64,000 nucleotides of DNA from positions 421,664-485,663 of the forward strand of contig JARBUI010000002.1 in NCBI GenBank assembly GCA_029239755.1. The letters are read 5' to 3'. The position numbers and the translations under genes are program-made. The notes beneath the pieces are model-generated. The model was not told the DNA's origin. It was given only the letters and a program-made list of their open reading frames with translations, and did no database searches. The first letter of the stretch is position 1, and each line of letters begins with the position of its first letter. The stretch is from Clostridia bacterium. GTDB lineage: Bacteria > Bacillota > Clostridia > Lachnospirales > Cellulosilyticaceae. Below, piece after piece: positions 6,585 to 15,300 of this stretch.

Positions 6585-8459
6585 TTACTCTTTTTTATAT
6601 AACTCTTGTGTCATATATCCCTTACCAAACATCATATCATATTGAAAAATCCAATGCTTTTTCTTAAGTTCTTCCATAGCCGGAGATGGTTTTAACTGTG
6701 GCGAACCCTTTTCATCTATACACACATAATCCGAATAGACAGGTATTTCTTTTTTAAGATCAAGTAAATAGTTAAAATAAATAGGCATATCAACATTCAT
6801 ACTTCCTAATAGGGTAGGCGCTAAATAATGTGCATTGATAATCCCTACATCTTCTTTATGCAGCTCATAATTATTCCATGCTACAAAAGGGGTTGTATAC
6901 ATATCGATATAATCTTTTGCCCCCCACTCCCCATTTCCTAAATAACCTGTCTCTTTATAGACTTTATAATCATTTCCAAGCATAGGTAAATGATCTCCAA
7001 ACATCACAATAATAGTGGGTTCATCTCTCTTTTCAAAATAATCTATAAGATGATTAAGTGCATCATCTGCATCTTTCGCTCCTTGTACATAATTATTAAT
7101 CATCGTATTCGCTTCATCAGATATTTCCTCAGAATGTGCCTTTATTGTTCTTTCAGGATATGTTTTATCATCATAGGGAGCATGGTTTTGCATCGTTACT
7201 GCAAATCCAAAAAATGGACTCTCCTCTTCGTTTTGAGCTGCCTCATATTCACTAATAACGCGTTTAGCTGTATCACTATCAGAAATAAAATTCCCTCTTA
7301 TCTCTGGATTTTTGAAATCACTGTTACTTACAAACTTATCAAATCCTATTAAAGGGTAGACATCCTCTCTATTCCAAAACCATTTTTCATAAGAATGTAC
7401 CGCTACAGTACGATATCCTTCTGACTTCAGAAAGGAAGCCAGCGATGGCATAGGCTTTTTAACATATTGTTGGTAGGCCATTGAACCTGTTGGCAAAAAC
7501 ATCATTCCGTTTCCTGTTAATACCTCAAATTCTGTATTTGCTGTTCCCCCACCATATTGTTGTGATAAAATCCATCCGCTCATAGCTTCTTTTCTTAACT
7601 TATTAACTGTTGGAATAGGATCTTCTGAAAACTCAACTCCCGGAAGCTTTGTTGGATCCCAAAACGATTCATTCATAATCATAATAATATTAGGCTTAAC
7701 ATCATGATTTGGATACTGGTTAGAGTTATTAATAAGTTTTTTCATTTCATTTTCAGTATAGTCTTCTGGTTCATCAATCATGACATTTTTAATATTAATT
7801 AAAAAGCCTACTAAAAATCCGTTATATTCATAGTTTTTGATTTGACTCCAGTTAGCATCATATACGCCTACTTTTTTAAGCATGCTAGGATTCAAATAAA
7901 TAGTCTTAAAACAAAGAAAGACCCCCATTAATACTGCTGTTGAAAAGATAAGCCTCCTCTTAACAGAAATTTTTTTCTCCTTTATAAATAGAGTTCCAAT
8001 CATACATAAAATAACTATTATAATGCTCATACAAAGAAGAGGAGTAAATTGAATTTTAATATGCTCCATAATATTGTTAAGCTCCTTACTGAGCATCATA
8101 TCCCAAGGAACAAAGGGATCTCCTCTTACAATAATTTTAAAATAATTCACAAGTGCTGCTGTCAAAAAAATGACACCTGTAACGGCTGTAGCAAGCCATG
8201 TAACAGATGTTAAACAAATAATAAGCATAAAAAAAAGAAATATAATAAGATATCCCAAAAGCACATGCATCGGTCTATCCACTAGCCACCTGAATGTCTG
8301 GTTCACCGTTCCTCTTTGCAGTAATTCAACTAAAAAGGTGATCAAAAGAGGATATAGTGTCCATACCAAAAACTTAATCTTATCTTTCATTAAATCTTTT
8401 TTATGATTAAAATCCAGTGCAGATGCCTTATAATAAGTTGATACTTCTTTATCTATCAC
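6585..8459 (-). CDS. LTA synthase family membrane sulfatase-fold protein
   Basis: Likely a phosphoglycerol transferase that uses phosphatidylglycerol to build or modify cell-surface polymers outside the membrane. About 624 residues. The N-terminal third holds roughly five membrane helices (for example FLVWTLYPLLITFLVELL and a long hydrophobic block around VTWLATAVTGVIFLTAALV). The extracellular domain starts at PNIIMIMNESFWDP. The nucleophile threonine is in GGGTANTEFEVLTG, and the metal-binding FGDHLPMLG motif lies near the C-terminus. I place the start at GTG 8459, which has AGGGGGAG seven bases upstream; the in-frame ATG at 8495 has none. Whether it is a true LtaS or a paralogue acting on another polymer cannot be told from sequence. 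Confidence 0.88.
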   Translation of the reverse strand: MIDKEVSTYYKASALDFNHKKDLMKDKIKFLVWTLYPLLITFLVELLQRGTVNQTFRWLVDRPMHVLLGYLIIFLFFMLIICLTSVTWLATAVTGVIFLTAALVNYFKIIVRGDPFVPWDMMLSKELNNIMEHIKIQFTPLLCMSIIIVILCMIGTLFIKEKKISVKRRLIFSTAVLMGVFLCFKTIYLNPSMLKKVGVYDANWSQIKNYEYNGFLVGFLINIKNVMIDEPEDYTENEMKKLINNSNQYPNHDVKPNIIMIMNESFWDPTKLPGVEFSEDPIPTVNKLRKEAMSGWILSQQYGGGTANTEFEVLTGNGMMFLPTGSMAYQQYVKKPMPSLASFLKSEGYRTVAVHSYEKWFWNREDVYPLIGFDKFVSNSDFKNPEIRGNFISDSDTAKRVISEYEAAQNEEESPFFGFAVTMQNHAPYDDKTYPERTIKAHSEEISDEANTMINNYVQGAKDADDALNHLIDYFEKRDEPTIIVMFGDHLPMLGNDYKVYKETGYLGNGEWGAKDYIDMYTTPFVAWNNYELHKEDVGIINAHYLAPTLLGSMNVDMPIYFNYLLDLKKEIPVYSDYVCIDEKGSPQLKPSPAMEELKKKHWIFQYDMMFGKGYMTQELYKKE

Positions 8460-8609
8460 TGTTACACTCCCCCTTTTAATATGATTTATATTCATAGAAA
8501 AAACATTACTATTAAAGTCAATAACGTCATTATACTATGAAACGAAGAGGTCTTGCATTGTTAATATATGGGCATCCCCCCTACCTTTACAGTTATTCCC
8601 TTATGATAT

Positions 8610-8646
8610 ACTAAGAGCACATACTGCCTAGGTATGTGCTCTTAGT
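8610..8646. terminator. 15-bp hairpin after the M15 peptidase gene
   Basis: ACTAAGAGCACATAC pairs perfectly with GTATGTGCTCTTAGT. The T-tract is weak on both strands, so it may act as an RNA-stabilising or weak terminator structure. It separates the M15 peptidase gene from the LTA synthase gene downstream. Confidence 0.6.
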
Positions 8647-8663
8647 AGGTTGGCTTTTATTTA

Positions 8664-9467
8664 TTATTCCTGTACTACCTTAAAACTATCTTCTGATATT
8701 CCCTCAGTCTTTGGATTACTTAATGCTTCTTGCTGCGTACCATTACTTTCACTTGGAGTTACTATATGTTCACTGTCAATAAGCTCAATATCCTTTGGTT
8801 TATCAAAAAACGTTTGCATTTCTTCCATTGCAAGGTGATTTATGTATAAATATGCAGCAAGTTCTTCTCCAACATATCTTACATGCCAAGGTTCGTACAT
8901 GTATCCAGTTATCTTTTCTTTGCCTTTTGGATATCTAATGATAAATCCATACTTATGTGCATTGCTTGCTAACCACTTTCCTTCTTTTGTGTTTCCAAAT
9001 CTTTCAGTTAAACTATAGCCTATTGATTGTGCTGACACATCCATTGCAAGGCCTGTTTGATGCTCACTGTATCCTGGTTTTGCACTAAAACGATCTGTCT
9101 CTTTTTGCCCAAACTTTTTTATGTAATGATTATAGATAGTATTTTGTCTTCCATAGGATCTATAACCTGATACAGCTACTAAGTTAATATTCTCTTTAGC
9201 TGCGCTGTTAAACATAAGTTTCAGATAATATGCAGCTGTATATTGCATATGTTTTTTCTCGGCTTGTCCTTTTTCACTAAACTTAACATTTGGAACAACC
9301 AAATGTGTAGGTTTATAATCTTTTCCCAATCCCTTCTGCTTGTTAACAAGTACATAAAAAGGATTGTCTTTGGCAGGAATAACCGGATTAATCTGCGCTG
9401 CAGCTAATATACTATTTAACAAATATACTACGAGCACACTTACCACTACCAGTATTCTCTTTTTCAT
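8664..9467 (-). CDS. M15-family D-alanyl-D-alanine carboxypeptidase (VanY/DacB-like)
   Basis: A secreted or membrane-anchored zinc peptidase that trims D-Ala from peptidoglycan stem peptides. An N-terminal hydrophobic signal segment (ILVVVSVLVVYLLNSILAAA) is followed by the catalytic domain. This shows GYRSYGRQ, the zinc motif SEHQTGLAMDV (SxHxxGxAxD) and EPWHVRYVG, which supplies the third ligand and the catalytic Glu region. A roughly 50-residue acidic Ser/Thr/Glu-rich tail follows, which may be a surface spacer. The ATG at 9467 has GGGGG-type complementarity upstream. L,D- or D,D-specificity within the family is not decidable here. Confidence 0.9.
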   Translation of the reverse strand: MKKRILVVVSVLVVYLLNSILAAAQINPVIPAKDNPFYVLVNKQKGLGKDYKPTHLVVPNVKFSEKGQAEKKHMQYTAAYYLKLMFNSAAKENINLVAVSGYRSYGRQNTIYNHYIKKFGQKETDRFSAKPGYSEHQTGLAMDVSAQSIGYSLTERFGNTKEGKWLASNAHKYGFIIRYPKGKEKITGYMYEPWHVRYVGEELAAYLYINHLAMEEMQTFFDKPKDIELIDSEHIVTPSESNGTQQEALSNPKTEGISEDSFKVVQE

Positions 9468-9550
9468 CTCTAGCCCCCAATTAACTACTTATGTATGATA
9501 TTATGATTATTCCATTATACCCCATAAGTCGACTAAATGAAAGAGAATGC

Positions 9551-9595
9551 AAAAAAAGACCCCTTTAAAAAACGATTTTCATCATTTAAAAGAGG
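9551..9595 (-). terminator. Terminator ending the 9.55 kb leader/small RNA
   Basis: CCTCTTT pairs with AAAGGGG and AAATGAT pairs with ATCGTTT, with a small internal loop of T and a GAAA tetraloop. TCTTTTTTT follows on the minus strand. Confidence 0.75.
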
Positions 9596-9646
9596 TTAAA
9601 TCTTTCCTTGTTCACACTTACCGCTACTCCACGGCAAACAGTGCCT

Positions 9647-9685
9647 TATCCAACAGTTTCTACTCTCATACTACGTATGATCACC
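9647..9685 (-). CDS. Possible 12-residue leader peptide
   Basis: AAGGAG at 9690-9695 lies four bases before a GTG that opens a 12-codon frame (GTG start, then IIRSMRVETVG) ending in TAA. It sits in the middle of the structured leader, ahead of its terminator. The spacing is short and the sequence gives no amino-acid bias that would identify an attenuation signal. Coding status is speculative. Confidence 0.25.
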
Positions 9686-9784
9686 TGACTCCTTCTTTAT
9701 TTATAACTATATCAAGTACTTTTTATACGAGTTATTTGCCACTTTGTTCTACCCAACATAGTAGTATCAACTAGTACTACTATA

Positions 9785-9812
9785 ATAGTAACAATTTTTT
9801 ATTTTTTGTCAA
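9785..9812 (-). promoter_or_regulatory. Promoter of the 9.55 kb leader/small RNA
   Basis: A perfect -35 TTGACA (9807-9812) is followed after 16 bases by TACTAT (9785-9790). A TATTAT at 19 bases spacing is an alternative -10. Transcription would start close to the first hairpin. Confidence 0.65.
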
Positions 9813-9877
9813 TAATATTTATTTCTTTTTAAGTAAAATTTTATAGGATGCAGCTTGTGCTTATTGCACGAAAATAT

Positions 9878-9886
9878 CATAATATA
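9878..9886 (+). promoter_or_regulatory. Possible mother-cell sigma (E/K-type) -10 element of the cotE-like gene
   Basis: CATAATATA fits the CATAnnnTA -10 pattern of SigE/SigK promoters, about 95 bases before the CotE-like start. No clear -35 was found, so this is only suggestive. It would fit a spore coat gene. Confidence 0.3.
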
Positions 9887-9981
9887 GCCTCTTGATGAAT
9901 AGGATAAAACTAAATAGTATTTCTTTAATAAAGGAGATTATATTATAAGTCTTATTACTATTTTCTAAGGAGTGATTGGAT

Positions 9982-11532
9982 ATGACTACTATGCCAAAAG
10001 TAGGAGGTAAATCTATTGCCTTTACTGCAGCAAGCACCCATGGACTTATCAACCTCTCAGACTATGCAGGTAAATGGGTAGTTCTTTTTTGTAACCCTGG
10101 AGAATTTACTTCAAAACACAAAGATGATTTGACTACATTTATAAAATACTATAAAGAATTCTCAAAACGAGACATAGAACTAATTGGATTAAGCACAGAT
10201 CAAAACGCTGCCCACTTGCAATGGCTGTATTCTGTTTATCGTACCAAGGTAACTGCTGTACCATTTCCTATCATAGATGACCGCAAGGGAACTATTGGCA
10301 AGCTATTTGGTATTAGCTCATCAGGCTACTCTGCGAGAGATCATTCTACAAATATATTTATTATTTCACCTAATCAAACTTTAGTCTCTTCATCAAATTA
10401 TGTTTCGTTATCTTCTATACAAATAAGTGAAATTTTCAAGAAACTTAATTCATTGCGTACAACTTATGATACTAATGAAAATAAAACAGCAAATCGTGTT
10501 TCTGGTGTTGCTCCTGGATGCAATGTGAAGCCTATTGTTGGAGAATATGTCCTTGGGAACCCCGAAAATGTAGATCCTCGCTTATTAGATTTTGTTATTT
10601 ATGCTTTTGTACAGATAAAACCTGATGGTACTTTTGAAGCTTATTCAACTAGATATCTTACAGAACTTGCTGCACTTAGAAGTGTTAATCCAAATTTAAA
10701 AGTACTTATGGCTATAGGTGGCTGGGGTGCTGAAGGTTTTTCAGATGCTGCACTAACTCCTACTTCAAGGTACGCTTTTGCAAGAGAAGCTAAGCGTTGG
10801 GTAGATGAATATAATTTAGATGGCGTAGACCTAGACTGGGAATATCCAGGTAATAGTGTAGCTGGTATTAAATCGAGACCCGCAGACAGAGAAAACTTTA
10901 CTCTGCTCATAACTGCTCTTAGGGATGTTCTCGGCCCAAACAAATGGATTACTGTAGCAGGAACCGGTGATCCTCTTTATATCAGAAATGTTGAAATTAG
11001 CAAGATTGCTCCGCTTATTAATTATTTTAATCTCATGGCTTATGATTTCAATGCCGGTGAAACAGGTGAAACTGCAGGCAAACATCAAGCTAATCTATTC
11101 CCATCCGATCTTTCTCTTGGCACTACAAGTGTAGATGGGCAAATCACAAACCTGACAGCAGCTGGTATGCCTGCCCGTAAAATTTTGATGGGGATACCTT
11201 TCTATGGCAGATATGGAGCTACCAGTACAAGAACCTTTGATGATTTAAGACGAAACTTTATTAATACTAACGGCTATACAGTACGCTGGGATGATGTTGC
11301 TAAAGCTGCCTATATCGTTGGACCAACTGGCAACTTTGCGTATTCATATGATAATCCAATTTCTATTTATTATAAAGGCGTCTATGCAGCTGATGAATGT
11401 CTGGGTGGATTATTTTCTTGGCAGGCAGGCATGGATACAGCCAATATACTTGCTGCAGCAATGTCAGATGCCGTAAGAGACCTTGATGGCCTCAGAGAAA
11501 CATTGATAACAGAGTATTCATTCACTCCATAA
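9982..11532 (+). CDS. CotE-like fusion: degenerate peroxiredoxin domain + GH18 chitinase
   Basis: A 516-residue protein with no signal peptide. Residues about 5-160 have a thioredoxin-fold AhpC/TSA layout (KWVVLFCNPGEFTSKHKDDL, then IELIGLSTDQNAAHLQW and PFPIIDDRKGTIGKLFGI). The peroxidatic Cys of the FTxxC motif is replaced by His46. The nearest cysteine is Cys37, in the FCNP segment. From about residue 180 a glycoside hydrolase 18 barrel follows, with the catalytic DGVDLDWE at 280-287 (Glu287 proton donor) and MAYDFN at 352-357. The same domain order is known in the spore coat protein CotE of Clostridioides difficile, so a mother-cell-made coat enzyme is likely. AAGGAG lies nine bases before ATG 9982; the in-frame TTG at 9976 is too close. 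It is monocistronic with a terminator just after the stop. Confidence 0.88.
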   Translation: MTTMPKVGGKSIAFTAASTHGLINLSDYAGKWVVLFCNPGEFTSKHKDDLTTFIKYYKEFSKRDIELIGLSTDQNAAHLQWLYSVYRTKVTAVPFPIIDDRKGTIGKLFGISSSGYSARDHSTNIFIISPNQTLVSSSNYVSLSSIQISEIFKKLNSLRTTYDTNENKTANRVSGVAPGCNVKPIVGEYVLGNPENVDPRLLDFVIYAFVQIKPDGTFEAYSTRYLTELAALRSVNPNLKVLMAIGGWGAEGFSDAALTPTSRYAFAREAKRWVDEYNLDGVDLDWEYPGNSVAGIKSRPADRENFTLLITALRDVLGPNKWITVAGTGDPLYIRNVEISKIAPLINYFNLMAYDFNAGETGETAGKHQANLFPSDLSLGTTSVDGQITNLTAAGMPARKILMGIPFYGRYGATSTRTFDDLRRNFINTNGYTVRWDDVAKAAYIVGPTGNFAYSYDNPISIYYKGVYAADECLGGLFSWQAGMDTANILAAAMSDAVRDLDGLRETLITEYSFTP

Positions 11533-11537
11533 TTTCA

Positions 11538-11579
11538 AATAATAAATCAGAGGGAAATTCTCCCTCTGATTTATTATTT
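11538..11579. terminator. Bidirectional terminator between the cotE-like and HAD genes
   Basis: AATAATAAATCAGAGGGA pairs perfectly with TCCCTCTGATTTATTATT around a five-base loop. Its right end overlaps the stop codon of the convergent HAD gene. Confidence 0.9.
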
Positions 11580-12356
11580 GAGTAATTCTTTTATCTTTTC
11601 TATAACCCCATTTTGTTCATTGGACTTTGCTGTATAGCGAGCTATTTTTTTAAGGTCTGAATGTGCATTATCCATTGCATAGCTATAATAAGCATTTTGG
11701 AGCATCTCCAGGTCATTAAGATAATCCCCAAATGCCGCAGTTTCTTCATATTTTATGTTTAATAATTGCTGCAGATGCTTAATAGCCGAGCCTTTGTTAA
11801 CTCCTTTGGCCATCATATCAAGCCAATGTTCTCCAGCAATACAAATGTGTAACTCATCCCTTAAATCATCAAAATATTGATTGCTGTTTGTTTCTGCCCC
11901 TTTAAAATCACACAAAGTTACCTTTAAAATATCTCCTTGAACTGTCATTAAGTCTTCAATTACTTGGTATTTAACATAATACTTTTCAACTTCATTAATA
12001 AATTTTTCACTCGTTCTTTCAACATACGCTCCTGCCTTAGTACATACAACAATATCAACTCCATCAATAGTACGCCCCTTTTGAATAAGCTTTTTAGCTA
12101 TATTGTTATCTAGAGCGTTTAAAGCTAGCTCTTTTCCTTGATAAATGATTAAGGTTCCATTTTCTGCAATAAATAAAACATCATCCCTAATAGCCTCTAG
12201 TGTTTTTACAAGCGTAAAATATTGTCTGCCGCTTGCAGCTACAAAAAGTATATTTTTTTTTCTAAGCACCTTAAATAATTCATAAAACTCTGGCGAAAGC
12301 TCCCCTTTATTATTAAGAAGTGTCCCATCCATGTCAGATGCAATAAGTTTGATCAT
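11574..12356 (-). CDS. Cof-type HAD-superfamily phosphatase
   Basis: A cytosolic phosphatase of the HAD IIB (Cof) group, acting on sugar phosphates, flavin precursors or similar small phosphoesters. Motif I is ASDMDGTLLN at the N-terminus with the nucleophile and acid/base aspartates. Motif II is in VAASGR. The conserved Lys is in the GVNKGSAI segment, and motif IV in AFGDYLNDLEML. The length of 260 residues is typical, and the C2 cap lies between motifs II and III. A GGAGGA site precedes the ATG. It lies 26 bases after addA and may be its downstream operon partner. The substrate cannot be assigned. Confidence 0.9.
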   Translation of the reverse strand: MIKLIASDMDGTLLNNKGELSPEFYELFKVLRKKNILFVAASGRQYFTLVKTLEAIRDDVLFIAENGTLIIYQGKELALNALDNNIAKKLIQKGRTIDGVDIVVCTKAGAYVERTSEKFINEVEKYYVKYQVIEDLMTVQGDILKVTLCDFKGAETNSNQYFDDLRDELHICIAGEHWLDMMAKGVNKGSAIKHLQQLLNIKYEETAAFGDYLNDLEMLQNAYYSYAMDNAHSDLKKIARYTAKSNEQNGVIEKIKELLK

Positions 12357-12382
12357 ATTCTGTCCTCCGCTTATTTAGTCCT

Positions 12383-15300
12383 CTAAAGCTGCACCCATTC
12401 GTTAATAGTATATAAATACATTACCTTTTCTTTAACACGCACTTTAGTGATCCCCTCAATAGCCTGTGCATATAAATCCAGCTGTCTTTGATATCTGTCT
12501 TTGATAGTCTGTATACTATCCTTTAAATTGTTTTGATCAACATGATCCGTCTTATAATCAATCATTACAACGCCATCTTGTTCTATAAAAAACGTATCTA
12601 TGATGCCTTGAATAAGAATTTTCTCATTATCCGGATAATGACTATCAATAGTTTTGACATCTGCTAAATAAACAAATTGTTTTTCTTTCCATACATGCTC
12701 AGCCTTTCTCATACGCGCTACCATATCAGACCCCGAAATTTGCATGAGCCTATTTATATCTATAACTTCTACAGCCTCTTTTAATATTTTGTTTTCTGAT
12801 ACTAGCTTGTGTAATGCACTCTTTATCTCAGTTTCAGTCGTAAGATGAAGAAAATCTAAATGTTCAAAAATACTATGGATAAGCGTCCCTCTTCTGGCTC
12901 CTTTTAACTGTGCTTCTTCTTTAATGAATGTGGGGATGCGGCGTTCATCTTGTACAGCAGCAGAACTCGAAACAATCTGGTACCTTATTGTACTATTTTT
13001 AATTTCAGATACGGAAAGCTTGGTAGGCAGCACAATAGCCTTCTCATATGGATATCTATAGGACAGCCTTTTATAGATTTCCTCTTTGTATGCCCCATAG
13101 TCTTTTGCGGGGTTCCAATTAATTAACAACTCTTTTTTGCCTTCGCTAAGTGTTTTTGCCTCTTTTACTTCTTCTGATAAATTCGCTTTATCCCATAGGG
13201 TTAATTGCCACTTTGATTGCCCTTTAAAAATATAAGATGCATCTCTTCCCGCCATTTTACGAATATCCGGAAGGTAACTATGGGCGAATAAACTCATTCC
13301 AATCCAGTTAAGGTAAGAACCAGCTCTTTTGACTCCTAAAGAGAGTATTTGTTTGTTATTTCTTACTGCATAGAGACTCCATTTCTTAGCTTTTTTTGTA
13401 AAGTCAGAAACAGTTCCTGTTATAAAAAGCTTTTCCTTTGCTCTTGTCAAAGCAACGTAAAGCACCCTCATTTCCTCTGAGATATTCTCAGAAATGATTT
13501 GGGTTTTGACGGCTAACTTAGGAATAGTAGGATACTTCACATGCTCTTCTTGGTCGATATACTCTGGAGCCAGCCCCAGTTTACTATGCAGCAGTATGGT
13601 ATTTGAAATATCCTTATTATTAAATTTTTTACCTGTATCGCATAAAAATACAATACCAAATTCTAATCCTTTACTTTTATGAATACTCATAATCCTTACT
13701 AAGTTTTCATTATCTCCCATAAGCTTGGCTTCCCCAAGCCCATCCGATGTTTCTTTTAGCTTGTCAAGATATTGTATAAAGCTAAACAGTTTACCATGAT
13801 GGTTATTTTCAAATTCTCCCGCATACTTTCTAAGCATCCCTAAATTTGCCTTCTTTTTTGCTCCTGTCGGCAGCATAGAGACATATCTGTAATAGCCTGT
13901 TTCTACATAGATTTTTGCTAAAAGCTCCTCAATGGTTAACTGGCTATTTTGTATGCGATAATCCTGCAGCTGCAACATAAAATGCTTAATATTACTTTTT
14001 GCATCTTCTCTTTGAAGATAGACCTTTAAAGCTTCATAAAAACATCCTTTATCCAGTTCTCTTCTAATAACCACTAAATCATCCAGGCTAGCTCCTACAA
14101 TAGGTGAACGCAGAACGGTGATAAGTGGGATGTCCTGAAGCGGGTTGTCTATAATTTGAATAAATGCAATCATTGTCTGTACTTCTATGGCTTCAAAAAA
14201 ACTGCTGTTTACATCTGCATAAGCACCTATCCCTTTAGTTATAAGGGCATTTTCAAACAGTGCAGCTTTATTCTTTGTGGCTCTTAAAAGAATAACAATA
14301 TCTCTTGGCTCCACTCTTCTATAGCTTTGTGTATCTTTGTCAAATAAATGAGTAGGATTTCCTTCTCCCTTAAGAATCTTGTCAATAAGTGCTGCAACCA
14401 TCAGGGCTTCTAACTCAACATTTTTAAGTTCCTCTAGCTGAGACTCATCTTCGGAAGCTTCTTCCTCCTTAGCCTTAGTTTCTAAGATATGAACTTCTAT
14501 ATCATTTGCAAGTGCGCTATTTCCAATAGCTGAGATATCTCCCTCCTGATAATGATTACCAACCTTTAATTTTGCATAGTCATCATACTCAAGTTCTCCT
14601 ACTTGTTTACTCATCAGCTGCTCAAAGATGTCATTAACTCCCTGCAGTATATTTTCTCTGCTCCTAAAGTTCTGGGATAAATCTATGCAGATCTCTTTTG
14701 AAGAACTATCTTTTACCGCTGAATATTTATCCCATTTTTCGTATTTATCTGCAAAAATAAGAGGATTTGCCAGCCTAAACCTGTATATACTTTGTTTCAT
14801 ATCTCCAACCATAAAACGCGTAGGGCCACCTGCTTCCCCAGCTTCGGTTACAGCCCCTAGGATAGTTTCTTGTACCGTATTACTATCTTGATATTCATCA
14901 ATATAGACTTCTCTATAAAATCGACTGAGTTCTTTAGCTGTATCCGTATAAGTTATCCTCATAAGCTCGCCTTTTTCATTAAAGTGAGGCTCCACTAATA
15001 CTTGCATGCATAAATGTTCTAAGTCATTATAATCTACGATACCTGCATTTTGTTTGGCTTCCTGATACCTAGATTCAAACTCCTTTATAAGTGCTGTCAA
15101 TTCTCGCATCAGCTCACCAACTTTGGGTAAGTGTGCAATGACTTTTTTGTCACTTATATAGGCTAAATCTTCTTGCATTGCTTTGATAACTTCTTTTCCT
15201 AAATTACGATATTCCTTAACTCTTTCTTTAAGCAGCTCATCACATTCTTGCTTTTTACGAGGTAGACTTGTAAATACAATACTATTTATGATACTTATTA

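Larger units (their letters stand above)
9551..9779 (-). ncRNA. Candidate structured leader or small RNA with own promoter and terminator
   Basis: A minus-strand unit of about 230 nt with no long ORF. It begins with a GTAGTA-TACTAC hairpin just after a TTGACA promoter. Internal structures include CATAC-GTATG, GGCA-TGCC and CCG-CGG hairpins. The conspicuous GC-rich stretch is at 9615-9650, and the unit ends in an intrinsic terminator with seven T. A possible 12-residue leader peptide lies inside. It points towards the M15 peptidase gene, whose start is about 85 bases after the terminator, so it could be an attenuation leader for it or a free RNA. No known class was recognised. Confidence 0.5.

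Noticed and set aside
9547..9774. 75-codon plus-strand ORF at 9.55-9.77 kb
   Set aside because: Ser/Thr/Tyr-rich random composition with no ribosome site, and it is antisense to a unit with promoter, hairpins and terminator on the other strand.
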